The translations under genes were made by a program, and so were the position numbers. Source: Litomosoides sigmodontis (lineage: Eukaryota > Nematoda > Chromadorea > Rhabditida > Onchocercidae). From it: 64,000 nt of DNA. Below, one piece after another: positions 39,401-56,697 of the stretch (its first letter is position 1; each line of letters begins with the position of its first letter). The notes beneath the pieces were generated by a model. The model saw only the letters and a program-made list of their open reading frames with translations, did no database searches and was not told the origin of the DNA. The stretch spans positions 1,141,501-1,205,500 of the forward strand of contig OY718803.1 of the NCBI GenBank assembly GCA_963070105.1. The letters are read 5' to 3'.

Positions 39401-41790
39401 TCAATCCTTCGATAAGATGTGCAAAAACAAAACAAAAAAGCAAAAAAAAAATAAGTGAAATTGTTTACAGATAATTTAAAGATAAATTTATAGAAGATGA
39501 GAATTGCAATTGAAATTTCTCAATTAGTATATGAAAAGTAAAAATGTTCTCGTTTCCTTCATTTTTTCGGCAAAATACGGTTGCATGCATATTACATGCA
39601 ACAAACGCACATTAGAGTACTTCATCGCTTGTCTTTCATGTCTTGTGTTCTGAAATTGATAAATTTTGCGAGTGGAAGATGGTGGTGGTATCAAAATGGA
39701 CAAGTGTCATTTCTCATTTCTCTTTTGATCTGACGAAAAGTGAAGGAAAATATTTGTGTAAAATTGCGGAGAACTTTTCGAATTGTAGAAAATTGGAATA
39801 AAGAAGCAAAAAACAAAGAAGAAAGTGAGTAACACTTTAATCATATGTTTTTCAGAATGATTGAAATAATTCATCTTACTTTCCTGACATTTATTTTTGT
39901 TTCATTTTTATCAGTTGTGGTTTTTAAAAAAAAAAAAAAGTTTTTTTTTTTAAGAAAAAAAGCTACTTAAGATGAATCAATGAAAAATAATTTTTTTTTT
40001 AAGAAAACGTTTTTTTTGCACATTTGTACGATTCATGAGAATATTTCATTTCTGAAATAATGAATAAATCGTATCAGTGATATCATCAGATATCACCTAT
40101 TCGATTTGAAAATCTGAATTTTGAAACTGAATATTTTGAATTTAATTTGGAATATTTTAGAAGATAAGAATCGACCGATAGCTGCTCTAATTTCATTTTA
40201 CCTTCATCTTTTCTCATCTTAGGCATTCAATGGATTTCTGTGAGTGTTACATCATTGCATACAAATTTTCTCCATTTTTGAAATTTTTTTATTTTTTTTG
40301 AATGAATTCAAAGTTGAAGCAAGGGAAGAATATGTATACAATGAAATGTAGCTTAATATAACAATTGTATGATTTCAAATCTTCCAAGTTTTCATTTTTT
40401 TTTTTGTTAAATTATTTGAAATTTGCTACTCTTTTGTGTGCTTTTCAAATCTCTAATTTGAAAAAAAGTGCAAGAATTGAATTTGTCCAAATATTTTTGC
40501 TTGCAATCTGCCATTTTATTTAAATTTAGATTTTTTCCTTTTCGCTAAGAGCAACAAGAAATGGCACAGTTCATTAATGCCTTAATTGGTTCCTTTTTTT
40601 TGTTTCCTTTTTATGTTTTTCCATTTATTTACTTATCCAATCGAATTTCGTTTCTTTATTTAAAGAAACAGAAATTAAGCTTTGTACAATTAAAATGTAA
40701 AATTGAATTTCAGATGAAAATTGAAAAATTAAAAGTAAAATTAGTTGTTGTTTTACCGTATACTCAATGGAAATGAATGAATTGCCAATTAAGTAACAAT
40801 GTAATGGAAATTAATTTCATCCATGTAAGTGATAGAAGTGAAATTCATCGATTTGATTTTATAATTAACTCATCAATATTCATCACCAGTGTTTATACTG
40901 CACGGGAAATTAATGTGATGCGAAGGGATGGGTGATTAAACAAGCATTTAAAAAGATGGGAAAAAATGCTTTTCAAAATTCTCTTGTGAAAAAATTTTTA
41001 AATTCGATAATAAATTGAAACAAAAATGTATTTAAGATAAAAAGCGATGAAAGCTAATTTTAAGAAATTATACAAGTTTTCAAAGCTCTAAGATGAGTAT
41101 TTCACGAAATAACAATTAAAGGAATTTCATCTATAATTAATTCTTCCATTCAAAACTATGTAATATACTCTTCTTTCACTAATTTAATTCACTCTCTTAC
41201 AGTTATTTCTTAAATTAATTAACTAATTTATGCTCAACAGGTGTGCACTAGCAGGGAAAAAAAAGGTTTTCATATCTATGATATCTTAAATTATCATTAA
41301 CAGTTGTTAGTGAAATGATAAATTTTATGATAACAATAAATTTTTTATCATTTTACCTTTTTCTTCTAAATTTACGTCTACCAATTTGTCGTAAATAATT
41401 AAAATTAATTTTTGTCGCTCAACTTTTATCCTCTCATTCTCATTTATATCTATCACTTACTGTTGTCCAAGTGCAAAAATTGATAGCATTTTTATTTTCC
41501 GCCTAATTATTCAAAAAACAAATTAAGTATCCATGAGTGAGATTCTAATAAGCAAATAGTCTCAGAGAAAAAAAAATCAAATTTGTTGCAGAAGAAAAAA
41601 TTTTGCACGAAATTTATTTCTTTTTTCTGCAACACACTTGTCAAAAATGATTAATTGTAAAAAAAAATTTATTTTTATAATTAACCTAATATTTGCAGGT
41701 AATACTGGACAGTCCTGCAAAAAAAAAATTTCACTATTTTCGAAAAACTAGGCGGTATTAAATTTGCTTGCTTGCTTTCTTCTAGACATG
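36403..41790. other. AT-rich gene-free region downstream of alpha-catenin
   Basis: About 5.4 kb without a supported gene on either strand. It contains homopolymer-rich A/T sequence and short chance open frames. The first few hundred bases are the probable 3' UTR of alpha-catenin. I see no RNA gene or recognisable mobile element. Confidence 0.5.
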
Positions 41791-47460
<5,670 letters not shown>

Positions 47461-47632
47461 ATATTTAGCAATAATAATGATAATAATAGTGGTAATGATG
47501 ATAATAACAATGATAATGATAACAACGATAACGATAATAATAACGCTAGTAATAACAGCGATAACGATAATGATAATGATAATAGTGATGGTAATGGTAA
47601 TGATAATGGTAATGATAATGATAATTATACTA
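47461..47632. repeat. Degenerate (GATAAT)/(AATGAT)n tract
   Basis: About 170 bp of interleaved AAT, GAT and GGT triplets. Asn/Asp and Ile/Met/Thr frames stay open across it because the repeat lacks stops, not because it is coding. Confidence 0.85.
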
Positions 47633-48168
47633 ATAAATGTTACATTGCTCTCATGTTTTAGATTTACACTGCTGTAAAATTAAAATTTTAATTTATTTTT
47701 GAGCCAAGTTAGATATAATTCATAATTTTTCGCTATAATTTAAACAATCGTTCAGTCATCTCTGACGTTTGGTCTTTGTTATTTCTTCCACTTATGCTTT
47801 TTTTTTTATCTCTTTTTTCCTCTCCTTTTTTTAAAATATACTTTTATATTTAGCAAACTTAATAGAAATTTATACTGAAAATAATGAATGAATGTGTGAA
47901 ATGTTACGAAAAATTAAAGAGGAATATCTTCCTAACCAATTAATTATCTGCTTATTATACAACGGTTGATTAATTATTATTCTTTTAATTATCCGCAATT
48001 ATATCAAATTTCAAAAATAACTGATTTACTATCGTTTACTGTTAAAAATTGAATTTTTAAAAGTGATTTTTTTTCATGCAAAAACATTTCATTCGTTCAT
48101 TTCTTCATTATAATCTAAAAGCCAAGCTAAATGTGTTCCTTCCATCGTAATTTCTTCAAAACTACTCC
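47633..48168. other. AT-rich spacer between microsatellites
   Basis: About 540 bp of unremarkable AT-rich sequence between the GATAAT-type tract and the CT/CAT composite. No exon, RNA gene or repeat is evident. Confidence 0.4.
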
Positions 48169-48243
48169 CTCTCTCTCTCTCTCATTATCATCATCATCAT
48201 CATCATCATCGTCATCGTCATCGTCATCATCATCATCATCATT

Positions 48244-48278
<35 letters not shown>

Positions 48279-48279
48279 T
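48169..48279. repeat. Composite (CT)n-(CAT)n microsatellite
   Basis: A short CT run followed by about 95 bp of CAT triplets with TCG interruptions. Poly-Ser and poly-Asp open frames on the two strands are artefacts. Confidence 0.9.
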
Positions 48280-50156
48280 GCTAATATATCTTGCCATGTT
48301 GATAAACATTTTTATAGGTTAATGGTAAAAAAAAAACTGGAAGTTGTTTGGAGAATTGGAAAAGATCAAAGATCGTGCTGACGTTTTTTAAATTACCGTG
48401 TGCGTTTGATGAATTATCGTTGCATTTAATACGTAAACATTTATCTATCTATCTACGTGCGATTTACTTTTCTGCTCTAACAGTTATCACACATATATAC
48501 TTTACTTAAATCAGCAATTGTATTAAATCATTGGAGGTAATTAATTAATTAACTGATTGCGTACTGTTTCCAATGAAACATTGACCGTGTTATTATGCTA
48601 ATGAAATTTTAATATCGTTAAAGATGAATTGCCTTCGAATGTTCATATCATATTGAATTTTATGTAAATTCAATTTTATCTATAATTAAACTGAAATAAA
48701 TCTTAAATTAATGTGAAAGATAGATTAGCAATAGGAGGAGAGGGAAAGAGAGCCAGCTAGCTAGACAGTTGGTTAATTACTTACCAATTTCCACTTTTCT
48801 CTTTAATTGCTTAAATAGGAATTTTGATGAAATAATTTGAATTGTCAGCTGAAGCTCAATTTTTAGATTAGTTTTTCTGGCAGAAAAGGATTGATAGATT
48901 GATATTCGTTGTTTATCTAGTAATTCATGATGACGTGAAGTTAACGGTGATAGTGAATGACTAATCATCATTTATTCATTTCCTGTCATGATCAATTAGT
49001 TCATTAGAATTAATTATGAGAGACAAAAGAGGGAGGATGGAAGAGGAGTGATGAGGAAGTAGATGATAATGATAATGATTGTAAGTAAGTAATTGACTGA
49101 TCATAATTGTTATAGTTTAAATTTTTAATGCATTAAAATTGATAAATAATAATTAATGATGCTGTTTGGTGACAATTCCTACAAACAGGTATTAATGAAA
49201 GAGATGATGATGATAAGTGTTGGACGTTAATTTCTGCTAATTGATAAGTGATTATGATTGAATGGATCGGAGAGATGTGGAAGAGATGAAGGGAAGGAAG
49301 TGAAGATTAATGAAGTGGTTGAAAAATTTTTCATCCTTCTTTGTTCAATCAAAATTGATCTCTCAGTTAACATTGCCATTACCATTCTTTTTGTCTTTGT
49401 TTTTTGCCATTAAAGAAAATTTTTGTATGAGTTATTGTGCAAAAAAAAAGAAAAGAATTTATGCTACTACTAATGAATAATGCCTATTAATTGTCATACG
49501 TGTGTAGATGAACACGCACACGTACGTGAAATGAAATTGATATCTCTTTATATCACAGACAAACATACGTGTACATGTATATATTACGACTTTTAATTTT
49601 GCGCAGTATGGAAATGAGTGAGATGAATTTTGAAGAGATGGTGAGTGGGTGGGTGGATGGATGGGTGCGTGGGAGGAAGGAGCGCAAAGGCATGATATGA
49701 TGATGACGATGAGGGCGATGATGGCATTTCACGTCTCTGTTCTCGGAGACGTTACTGCTATCTGCAGAGAGGTAGGCAGGTGTATCCGCAACTATCTTTT
49801 TATTCAAACCCTCCCCTCCCCCCTCCCTGCCCCCGCGCTCCCTCCATTCGTCTCCACGCTACGTAATGAATGAAAACATACAAATTCATTGAAATATGTC
49901 TCCTAACATTTTGTCGGTTCCTTCTTTCCTCTTTCACTTCTCTTCTCTTTCACGTATCGCTCTACCCTCTCTCTCTCTCTCTCTCCCTCTCTCCCGAAAT
50001 GTGAATATTTGAAAAAGATTATTGAAATCAATTATTTCTATTCCTAACATTACATGCGCTTTTTTTTTTTAAATAAATTCATAATTTTAACGTTATGGCC
50101 TAAATTCTCCGAAAAAGCATTGTCCTTCTGATGAAGAAGAGAAAGTGGAGTAAGCG
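48280..50156. other. Gene-free stretch with small GC-richer island
   Basis: No supported exon. The part at about 49630-49860 is richer in G and C: GGGTGGGTGG-type repeats, a 7-bp perfect inverted repeat ACGTCTC/GAGACGT at 49731-49752, and a C-rich run near 49808-49845. It could be a regulatory element, but no specific site is recognisable. Confidence 0.4.
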
Positions 50157-50202
50157 AAGGAGGAGGAGGAGGAGGAGGGGGAGGAGGGGGAGGGGGAGGA
50201 AG
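50157..50202. repeat. (GGA)n G-rich tract
   Basis: About 45 bp of GGA and GGGGGA units. It has G-quadruplex potential. The Pro-rich minus-strand frame across it is low complexity. Confidence 0.85.
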
Positions 50203-50499
50203 AGTGGTGATGTATGGATGGATGAGGAAAGATTTATGATTGTGACACGTATGCAACGTGATATGGGTGATTAATGCATCGCGCGTTGTTTGCTGTAACG
50301 TAGACTGGTAGCGTAGAATTCAAAAAAATGCGTGAAGGGAGTATGAGTGCAATGAGATGGGAGCTTTACGAATTAATGATTTTTATATCATTTGACTTTT
50401 GCTTTATCCTTTTTTCATTGCGTTTGGTGATCTGTGGATTGAGTTTCCGTCTATTATGTCGTTTTTAATTGCCATTTTCAATAAAATTATGCAACTCAG

Positions 50500-50512
50500 C
50501 TGTTCTACCCTA

Positions 50513-50556
<44 letters not shown>

Positions 50557-51636
50557 GAATGAGACGATTGGAGAGGGAGTGGAAAAAATGAGGAGGTGAT
50601 GCTTACATAAGGATATCATCAATATTATTCAATTATTAACATTTAGTTATTTCAAGTGAGATGAGCGTACGCGAAAGAGAAGGCGGAGAGGAAAAAGGAG
50701 AGAGAGAGAGAGAGGGGGAGAAGGGAAAGAAAGAGAGAAAAACCACCAAAAATTAATTATTTTTTATTTGGTTATTTGGTGTGTACGTGTGCATGCATTG
50801 AATGTTGCTGTATGCGTATCGGTGTGTTGCTGAAGCAAAAACACTTTTGCAGAGTTCTTTTTTTTTGCTTTTCATATTCCTTTCCACTCTTCCTCTCCCT
50901 TTCCCTCTCTCTCTCTCCCTCCTTCGTCCCTCTCTCGCTCTCTCTCTCTCTTTCTAATTTACTGAGCAAATTAAAAATCGATTTGAAAAAATGACAGGAG
51001 GGAATTTTCCCTTTCGAAATAGTACGATGTGAAATAGTTAATGTTAAAATATTAACAGGTTAAAATTGAGTTTTTCAACAACACTGTTCACAACAATGGA
51101 TGTAATGCTTTAGAGTGTACGCACACGTACGTACACACGCATGCACACGTACGTACGCACGATGCATAAATTAGTGGGATTAATTTGATATAAGTACATT
51201 AAAATAAATGAATGAGCAGAAGAGAAGTGATGTGATAGGGGCTAAGAGAATGCAAAAAAGATTGAGAGTAGAAGAGAGGGAATATATGAAAATGACGAGA
51301 ATTGACTACAATTAAAAGAGGGAGAAAGAGAGGGAGGGAGGAGAATGTGTGAAATTACGGGAATTAAAACCAAAATTGAACTTTTTTTTTCATTTCTCAA
51401 ATTAGTAGCACATAGAATAGAATTAGTAATTAAAAATTAAATGAATTTGCGTCAGAGAAAGAGAGAGGAAGAGAGGGAGAATGGATGATAATGATTGATG
51501 AGCTGTACTTTGTTGTTTGTTGTTTGTTTGTTTGTTCGAAGGTTAGATTATAGTAACACGAATAGCTAAGTTAAAAGGGTAATTCATTCTACGGGTGTCT
51601 TCACCCAATTAGGATTTCTTTGAGAGGAAGAAAGAC

Positions 51637-51667
<31 letters not shown>

Positions 51668-52000
51668 GGGAGAGGGAGGAGGAGGGAGAGAGGGGGAAAA
51701 AAGCAATGAAAGGTAAGAAATGTCCTCATTATTTCCATACATTTCTAACTCTATTTTTCATCCATACTTTCTCTTATCATTCTTTGGCTTCTTTTCACTC
51801 TCTTGCTAAATTCAATAATCTTTCCCACCTAACGATTTAAGGACGAGTTTTTAATTAGCTTTTTATTATTAGCAGAGAACAGTAGCCATTTTTTCAAATA
51901 TATCAATTAAGATGCGATAAATGGTTATTAGCTTTTCCTTCTCGAAGCGACAGACAGGAAAGGAGAGAGGGAGAGAGAGAGATAAGAAGAGAGGAAGAGA
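50500..52000. repeat. Cluster of (GA)n/(CT)n microsatellites
   Basis: Polypurine or polypyrimidine tracts recur at about 50514-50550, 50699-50745, 50880-50955, 51295-51345, 51456-51482, 51627-51695 and 51959-51985, separated by AT-rich sequence. A strictly alternating purine-pyrimidine block (ACGTACGT type) lies at about 51117-51162. No gene is supported in this stretch. Confidence 0.85.
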
Positions 52001-53008
52001 AGGGAAAATTAAGTGAAATGAAAAGAGAATTATGTTTCTAATGCTTTTTCTTTGCAAAACTGTCATCGTCTAAACTGTTCCGCTCCCTCCCTCCAAAGTA
52101 ACACTCAACTCTCTTCTGCTTCTTTAGGCATACATTCTCTTTGATCGTCGCATTTTAGCAAGTCTTCAAATTTCATCCCTTTTACTTCATAAGAAATAAA
52201 TAATTGAAAAAAATTTTTTTTTTTGCCCTTTCTATTATAAACAATGCAATAAAGACCGCTCTCTCTCTCTCTCCTCCTCCATCTTTCTTTAAGTTCACTT
52301 CATTTCAGTTTAATTTCAAATATTTGAAAGATAATTTAATTGAAATGGAACTTTTTTTTTTGTAAATGTTTAGTTAAAAAATTCCAATTTTTTATAAGAA
52401 TTTTTCACAACTATTTTTAATTGTATTGTCGCCATCAGTTTTAATGTAAATGAAAAAGGAAATTTTTGTTTTTTGTTTTGGAAAAAATGGCAATTTTTTT
52501 CACGTGAAAAGATTATTGTAAATTTCGAATTATTATCGTTGTTAATTTGTTTGCTGGCACATTTCATCGTCCTTTTTCACTCCGTTCAAATTTATCGAAA
52601 TGGTTCATCGATGGCATGAGTTGCGCCCGCATTGGCATTGGGTGATTTTTTTTTTTTTTTTGTTTGTTTATTTGGCATTCCCTTTTCACTTCGACGTTTC
52701 GTCCTCTCCTCTTGCACAATAAACTATTAGTTTTACATGCATTTCCTCTTCCACATATCATCACAATTATCTGCTACGTGTAAGCTTACACGTAAATATG
52801 TAGCATTTCAACGTGTAACTTCTTTTTACTTTATTTCATTGCTGTTAGTGTAGTGTGGATTGGATTTTTCTCCTATGCAATCTTTTTTGCATAATTGAGC
52901 AAAGCTGATGGGAAATAAATGTCAATCACACCCTCTACCCCACTCATTCTGTTACAAATAATTCTGCAATACATCATTAGTCAACTCTACGTACGTGTGT
53001 CAATTTAG
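52001..53008. other. AT-rich spacer with one long palindrome
   Basis: About 1 kb with no supported gene. It contains a CT run near 52259-52282, A/T homopolymers, and the perfect palindrome at 52775-52794 listed separately. Confidence 0.4.
52775..52794. repeat. Perfect 20-bp palindrome
   Basis: TACGTGTAAGCTTACACGTA reads the same on both strands with no spacer. A partial echo of one arm (AACGTGTAA) occurs at about 52810-52818. Confidence 0.85.
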
Positions 53009-53119
53009 GTAATGATTTGGATAATTGTTTCTTTATAACAAGGTCACGTAGATGTAAGCGTGAAGAAAATAGCAGCCGCGGTAGCAGTAGCAGTGGCGTT
53101 AGTGACGAAGAATGGACGA
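53009..53119 (+). other. Candidate isolated coding exon
   Basis: Bounded by a TTTAG acceptor (ending 53008) and an A/GTGAGT donor at 53120. The open frame contains SRRCKREENSSRGSSSSGVS followed by DEEWT, which looks like disordered coding sequence and not repeat translation. It has no partner exon that I could join. It could be an upstream exon of the ASH1/LIN-59 gene, part of an unknown gene, or chance. Confidence 0.25.
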
Positions 53120-53669
53120 GTGAGTATGAACAGCAGTAGTACTTACTAGTGTTGTAGTAGTAGTAGTAGACGAGTGGTGGTGGCGGTGGCGGTGCTAGTC
53201 ATTGATGATAGCGCCTAGCCTGCTGCGTGATAAGTAAGCTATGTAAGGTAGTGTAGCTCGTGTGGTGAAGTGGCTAGGAGGGATTGCTTGCACATTCTAT
53301 GCAAGCAGGTGAGAGCTTGGAGTTGTAGTGAGGTGAGGGAGGAGGAGGAGGAGAAGAAGAGTGAAATTGTTACTTTCATGTAGTGAGCGTAGAGGAGGAG
53401 AACAGGAGAGAGGGAGAGAGAGAGAGTGCAAAGGCATGCTGCATTGTAGAATTGAAAGACAATACACACTTCGAGAAAATACAATTTTTATCGAAAGAAG
53501 TGAAGAAAAGAAGGGAAGAAGAACAAAAAAATATATATATATATGTAGATGAATAGAACAAATAAATAGATTGGAAAGGAAGTGATAGCAGAGGAAAGAC
53601 ATCATCCTCTCATCATCCTTCCCTGTCAACGTTGTCAACTTTTATAAGGGTGTGTGTCTATATCTGTGT

Positions 53670-53701
<32 letters not shown>

Positions 53702-54082
53702 TAGAGAAGTAGAGCGGTGTAATATATGGATGAATTCCTATTTCCTTGCAATTTTTCTCCCTTCTTATTGCATAGAACCATAGTATGTCTCTATAAGAGG
53801 AAAATCATCATCTCCTATTATCTTTTCTTTTCTCTCTCCCTCTCTCTCTCTCTTCTTATATATGAAGTAGAAGTGTACTCAGTTAACTGTTTCCATTCCA
53901 TACTCTCGCATTCTCATTCTTCTTAAAATGCCTAAGGGTTTGTCGAAAGTCCTTTTTGCTCTTTTACCTTGATATCTGACTGAAGACAGTTCTCTCTCTC
54001 TCTCCCTCTCTCTCTCTCTCTCGTAGTTAGATGAGAGTAGAGTAATGATGGAGCCATTTTATTGATGAAGTCGATGGACGAC
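53120..54082. other. Gene-free stretch with GGT/GTA triplets and microsatellites
   Basis: No supported exon. It includes GTA and GTGGCG triplets (about 53140-53200), an 8-bp perfect inverted repeat TGCTTGCA/TGCAAGCA at 53285-53307, GA tracts (53397-53428), a TG run (53671-53701) and CT runs (53832-53853, 53989-54023). Confidence 0.45.
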
Positions 54083-54134
54083 GATGGATCGATGGATGGA
54101 TGGATGGATGGATGGATGGATGGATGGATGGATG
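54083..54134. repeat. (GATG)n tetranucleotide repeat
   Basis: About 50 bp of GATG units. The MDGW open frame that it encodes is a repeat artefact. Confidence 0.92.
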
Positions 54135-56212
54135 TATGCATCCGGAGTTGCGGTCGCACGTCCTCTTTTACGCCGATCTCCTGTAGCGTCCCCCTCTCCC
54201 TTCCCCTACTCTCCATTCACTTCCTCCTCTTCCTCCTCCTCCTTCTCCTCCTCTTCCTTCTCTTTTCACCGTTAAAGTCCACTTAGCACCTCACCTCATC
54301 GCCTCTTACAAATGCATACACAATCTAAACATTACAACCTACAACCATTAATTCATTCATTCATCGTTATGAGCCTTATTCTATTACTACGGCTCTTTCA
54401 AATACTAATTATTATCATCAATTAGTAAAAATTATCATTAATTAATATCATTAATTATTATTGTTGCTATTATCATTACTGTTAATTTTTGGTATTATTA
54501 TTAAATGTTATCACTGCTGTTATTTATTATTATGGGTACTAATTAGTTGTTGTTCTTACTGCATTTGTTGTGGATGAGCGCGCCTGTCCAACAGTAATTG
54601 AATTTCCGTTGTTATTATTGATGGTGTCATTTCCAGTTGAGCAATTATTTAGTGTTCGTCTTATTTGACTGTCTGTTATTACAGCCATTGCCCGTGTAGT
54701 TGATTATTGATTCGTAATCGCTGCATTGTCACAGTGATTAACTGATCGATCGATCGATCAATCAATCAATCAGTCAATCAGTGCTTCTCTACCAGTGATC
54801 TTCCACCAATCATTGCTACAATGATTTATCTTAGTCATAAATGAGCTAACGTTTAATTGTATTTTGTGGTGGAAATAATCCGGTTATCATCTTTTTCATT
54901 GGCACTCTCCCACTCATCCATACTGTTTAATTGTTAATTATCGAACATACATTTTCAATATCAGAATTTTAGGGGTCAGTTGTGCAGCTGTTGATTGACA
55001 TTGATCATTGTTGTTAGTTTAATTGTTGAATGCTACTGGTAAAGGACTGATTGAAGGAAGTAGGTTGTATGTGCGTGCTACACGTGGTCTGGCAGTTGCA
55101 ATGAATGCTAATTGCTTTTACATACACTTGCAGCTGTATATTTCTTTGATGTTTTCTTTTGTTGTTTTACCAGCAACGCATTGTTGCCAAGTTGTAATGA
55201 TAAGCAAATAAAGCGTACTTTTTTAAATAAGTTGCGGAAGAAATTGCATTTGTTGTAATGAATAATTTAATTTTTTTTGCATAAAAATATTTTGCTAAAG
55301 TTAAAAGGTATAGCTTATGTGAATTAAATTATAATTTTGTTAAATTTTTCATTAACTTATAATTTGTTAGCGAATTAAATGTACGCGTAGTTTTTGTTTA
55401 CATTTACGCATTTGTTTGCATAGCTTTATTTATCTACAACATTATGTGTGAACTTCTGTACTAACTGCTTTTGTACTTTGAAAAGTGTCATGAATTTTTC
55501 TTTTTTTCTCATCCGCTTCTTTTGTCACTAGTGATTGCGTCACTTATTCATTGCTATTAGTTAGTTGTTTTTTTTTGTTTATATTAAAATTTTTAGTTAG
55601 AATGTAGTGTTATAGTAAATTTTGATATTATAAATTTAATTTAGTGGGAATAATTGAAACTTCAGTTGAGTAGTGTGAATTAGCTCATTGATGGATGGTA
55701 ATATAATTAGCAATGATGATTAATGAACTACTGCTATATGGAACTATTCATTAAGTAAGCACATTTTCATGACGGACAAGTAGCGATGGTATCTGATGAT
55801 GAATAGTCGAACAAGTAGCAGTGATAACAATTTGTTGACAACGTAATATTAATTTAATTGAATACTTAATAATAATTTATTATTTTCATAACAACAGCGA
55901 CATAGTTATCAATAGTTTTTATTCACTATTATTTTAAAATGTTTATTAGTTTTTTTTCGAGGTGCTAATTTTATTCTTTTCGCAACACCATATGTTGATT
56001 TTTTATTGAAAGAAAAAGAATTATTATGCATTGTTGAGCATATAAAGTTATTCATTTTTCAATAGTGTGTTTGAATGAGGGGAGGAGGAAATTTCCTAAT
56101 TTATGTTTGTTCTTGTGATAATATCACTATTTCATATTTTGCTTCTTAAATTTAAAATTGGTCTTAAAACTTTTACAAATTATTTGAATTGTTTGGTGGT
56201 AAAGTTACTATT
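54135..56212. other. AT-rich region upstream of ASH1/LIN-59
   Basis: No supported exon. It contains a pyrimidine-rich CT/CCT run (about 54190-54265) and a short GATC/AATC tetranucleotide run (about 54744-54775). The frame beginning at 55023 is short and has no splice support. Confidence 0.45.
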
Positions 56213-56213
56213 G

Positions 56214-56306
<93 letters not shown>
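56213..56306. repeat. (TA)n microsatellite
   Basis: About 94 bp of TA dinucleotides, some 400 bp upstream of the ASH1/LIN-59 start codon. Confidence 0.95.
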
Positions 56307-56307
<1 letters not shown>

Positions 56308-56697
56308 GTGTTGTCCACAGATTGTCGCTCAAAAGCGAGTAGATTTCATTTATTTTAAAATTATTTCTCCGAAGCGTGTGTTCTATTCTTTCTTCTCACT
56401 GTTCTTAGCTTTTCTTCAATTTGGCTTTTAAAAAAAGTAAAGGTTTATTGTTTATTTTTACGGAGTAATCTTGAAGTTTTAGGATGTTACAACTCTTTTA
56501 GGTGTATTTATCGTTGTTAGAGGATGAACATGTTACATGAATTTTAAGATTTCAATCGATTCATAATCATTATGGACGTATTGAAATGGTTTGCTTAAGA
56601 TTAATTTTGTGTGATATATAACAATTCGCTTGCAGGGATTGCATTAAGCAACGATATGTAAAAGGATATATCGTCTTATAACGGATACGACAATAGA

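Noticed and set aside
49649..49873. Methionine-rich frame that might be a short gene
   Set aside because: Low-complexity GATG/ATG-rich sequence with no start context, partner exon or recognisable domain.
54062..54286. MDGW-repeat frame that could look like a tryptophan-rich protein
   Set aside because: Direct translation of a GATG tetranucleotide repeat followed by a pyrimidine tract.
55055..55075. let-7-like string (GTAGGTTGTATG)
   Set aside because: The seed GAGGTAG is not intact and no hairpin of pre-miRNA shape is evident.
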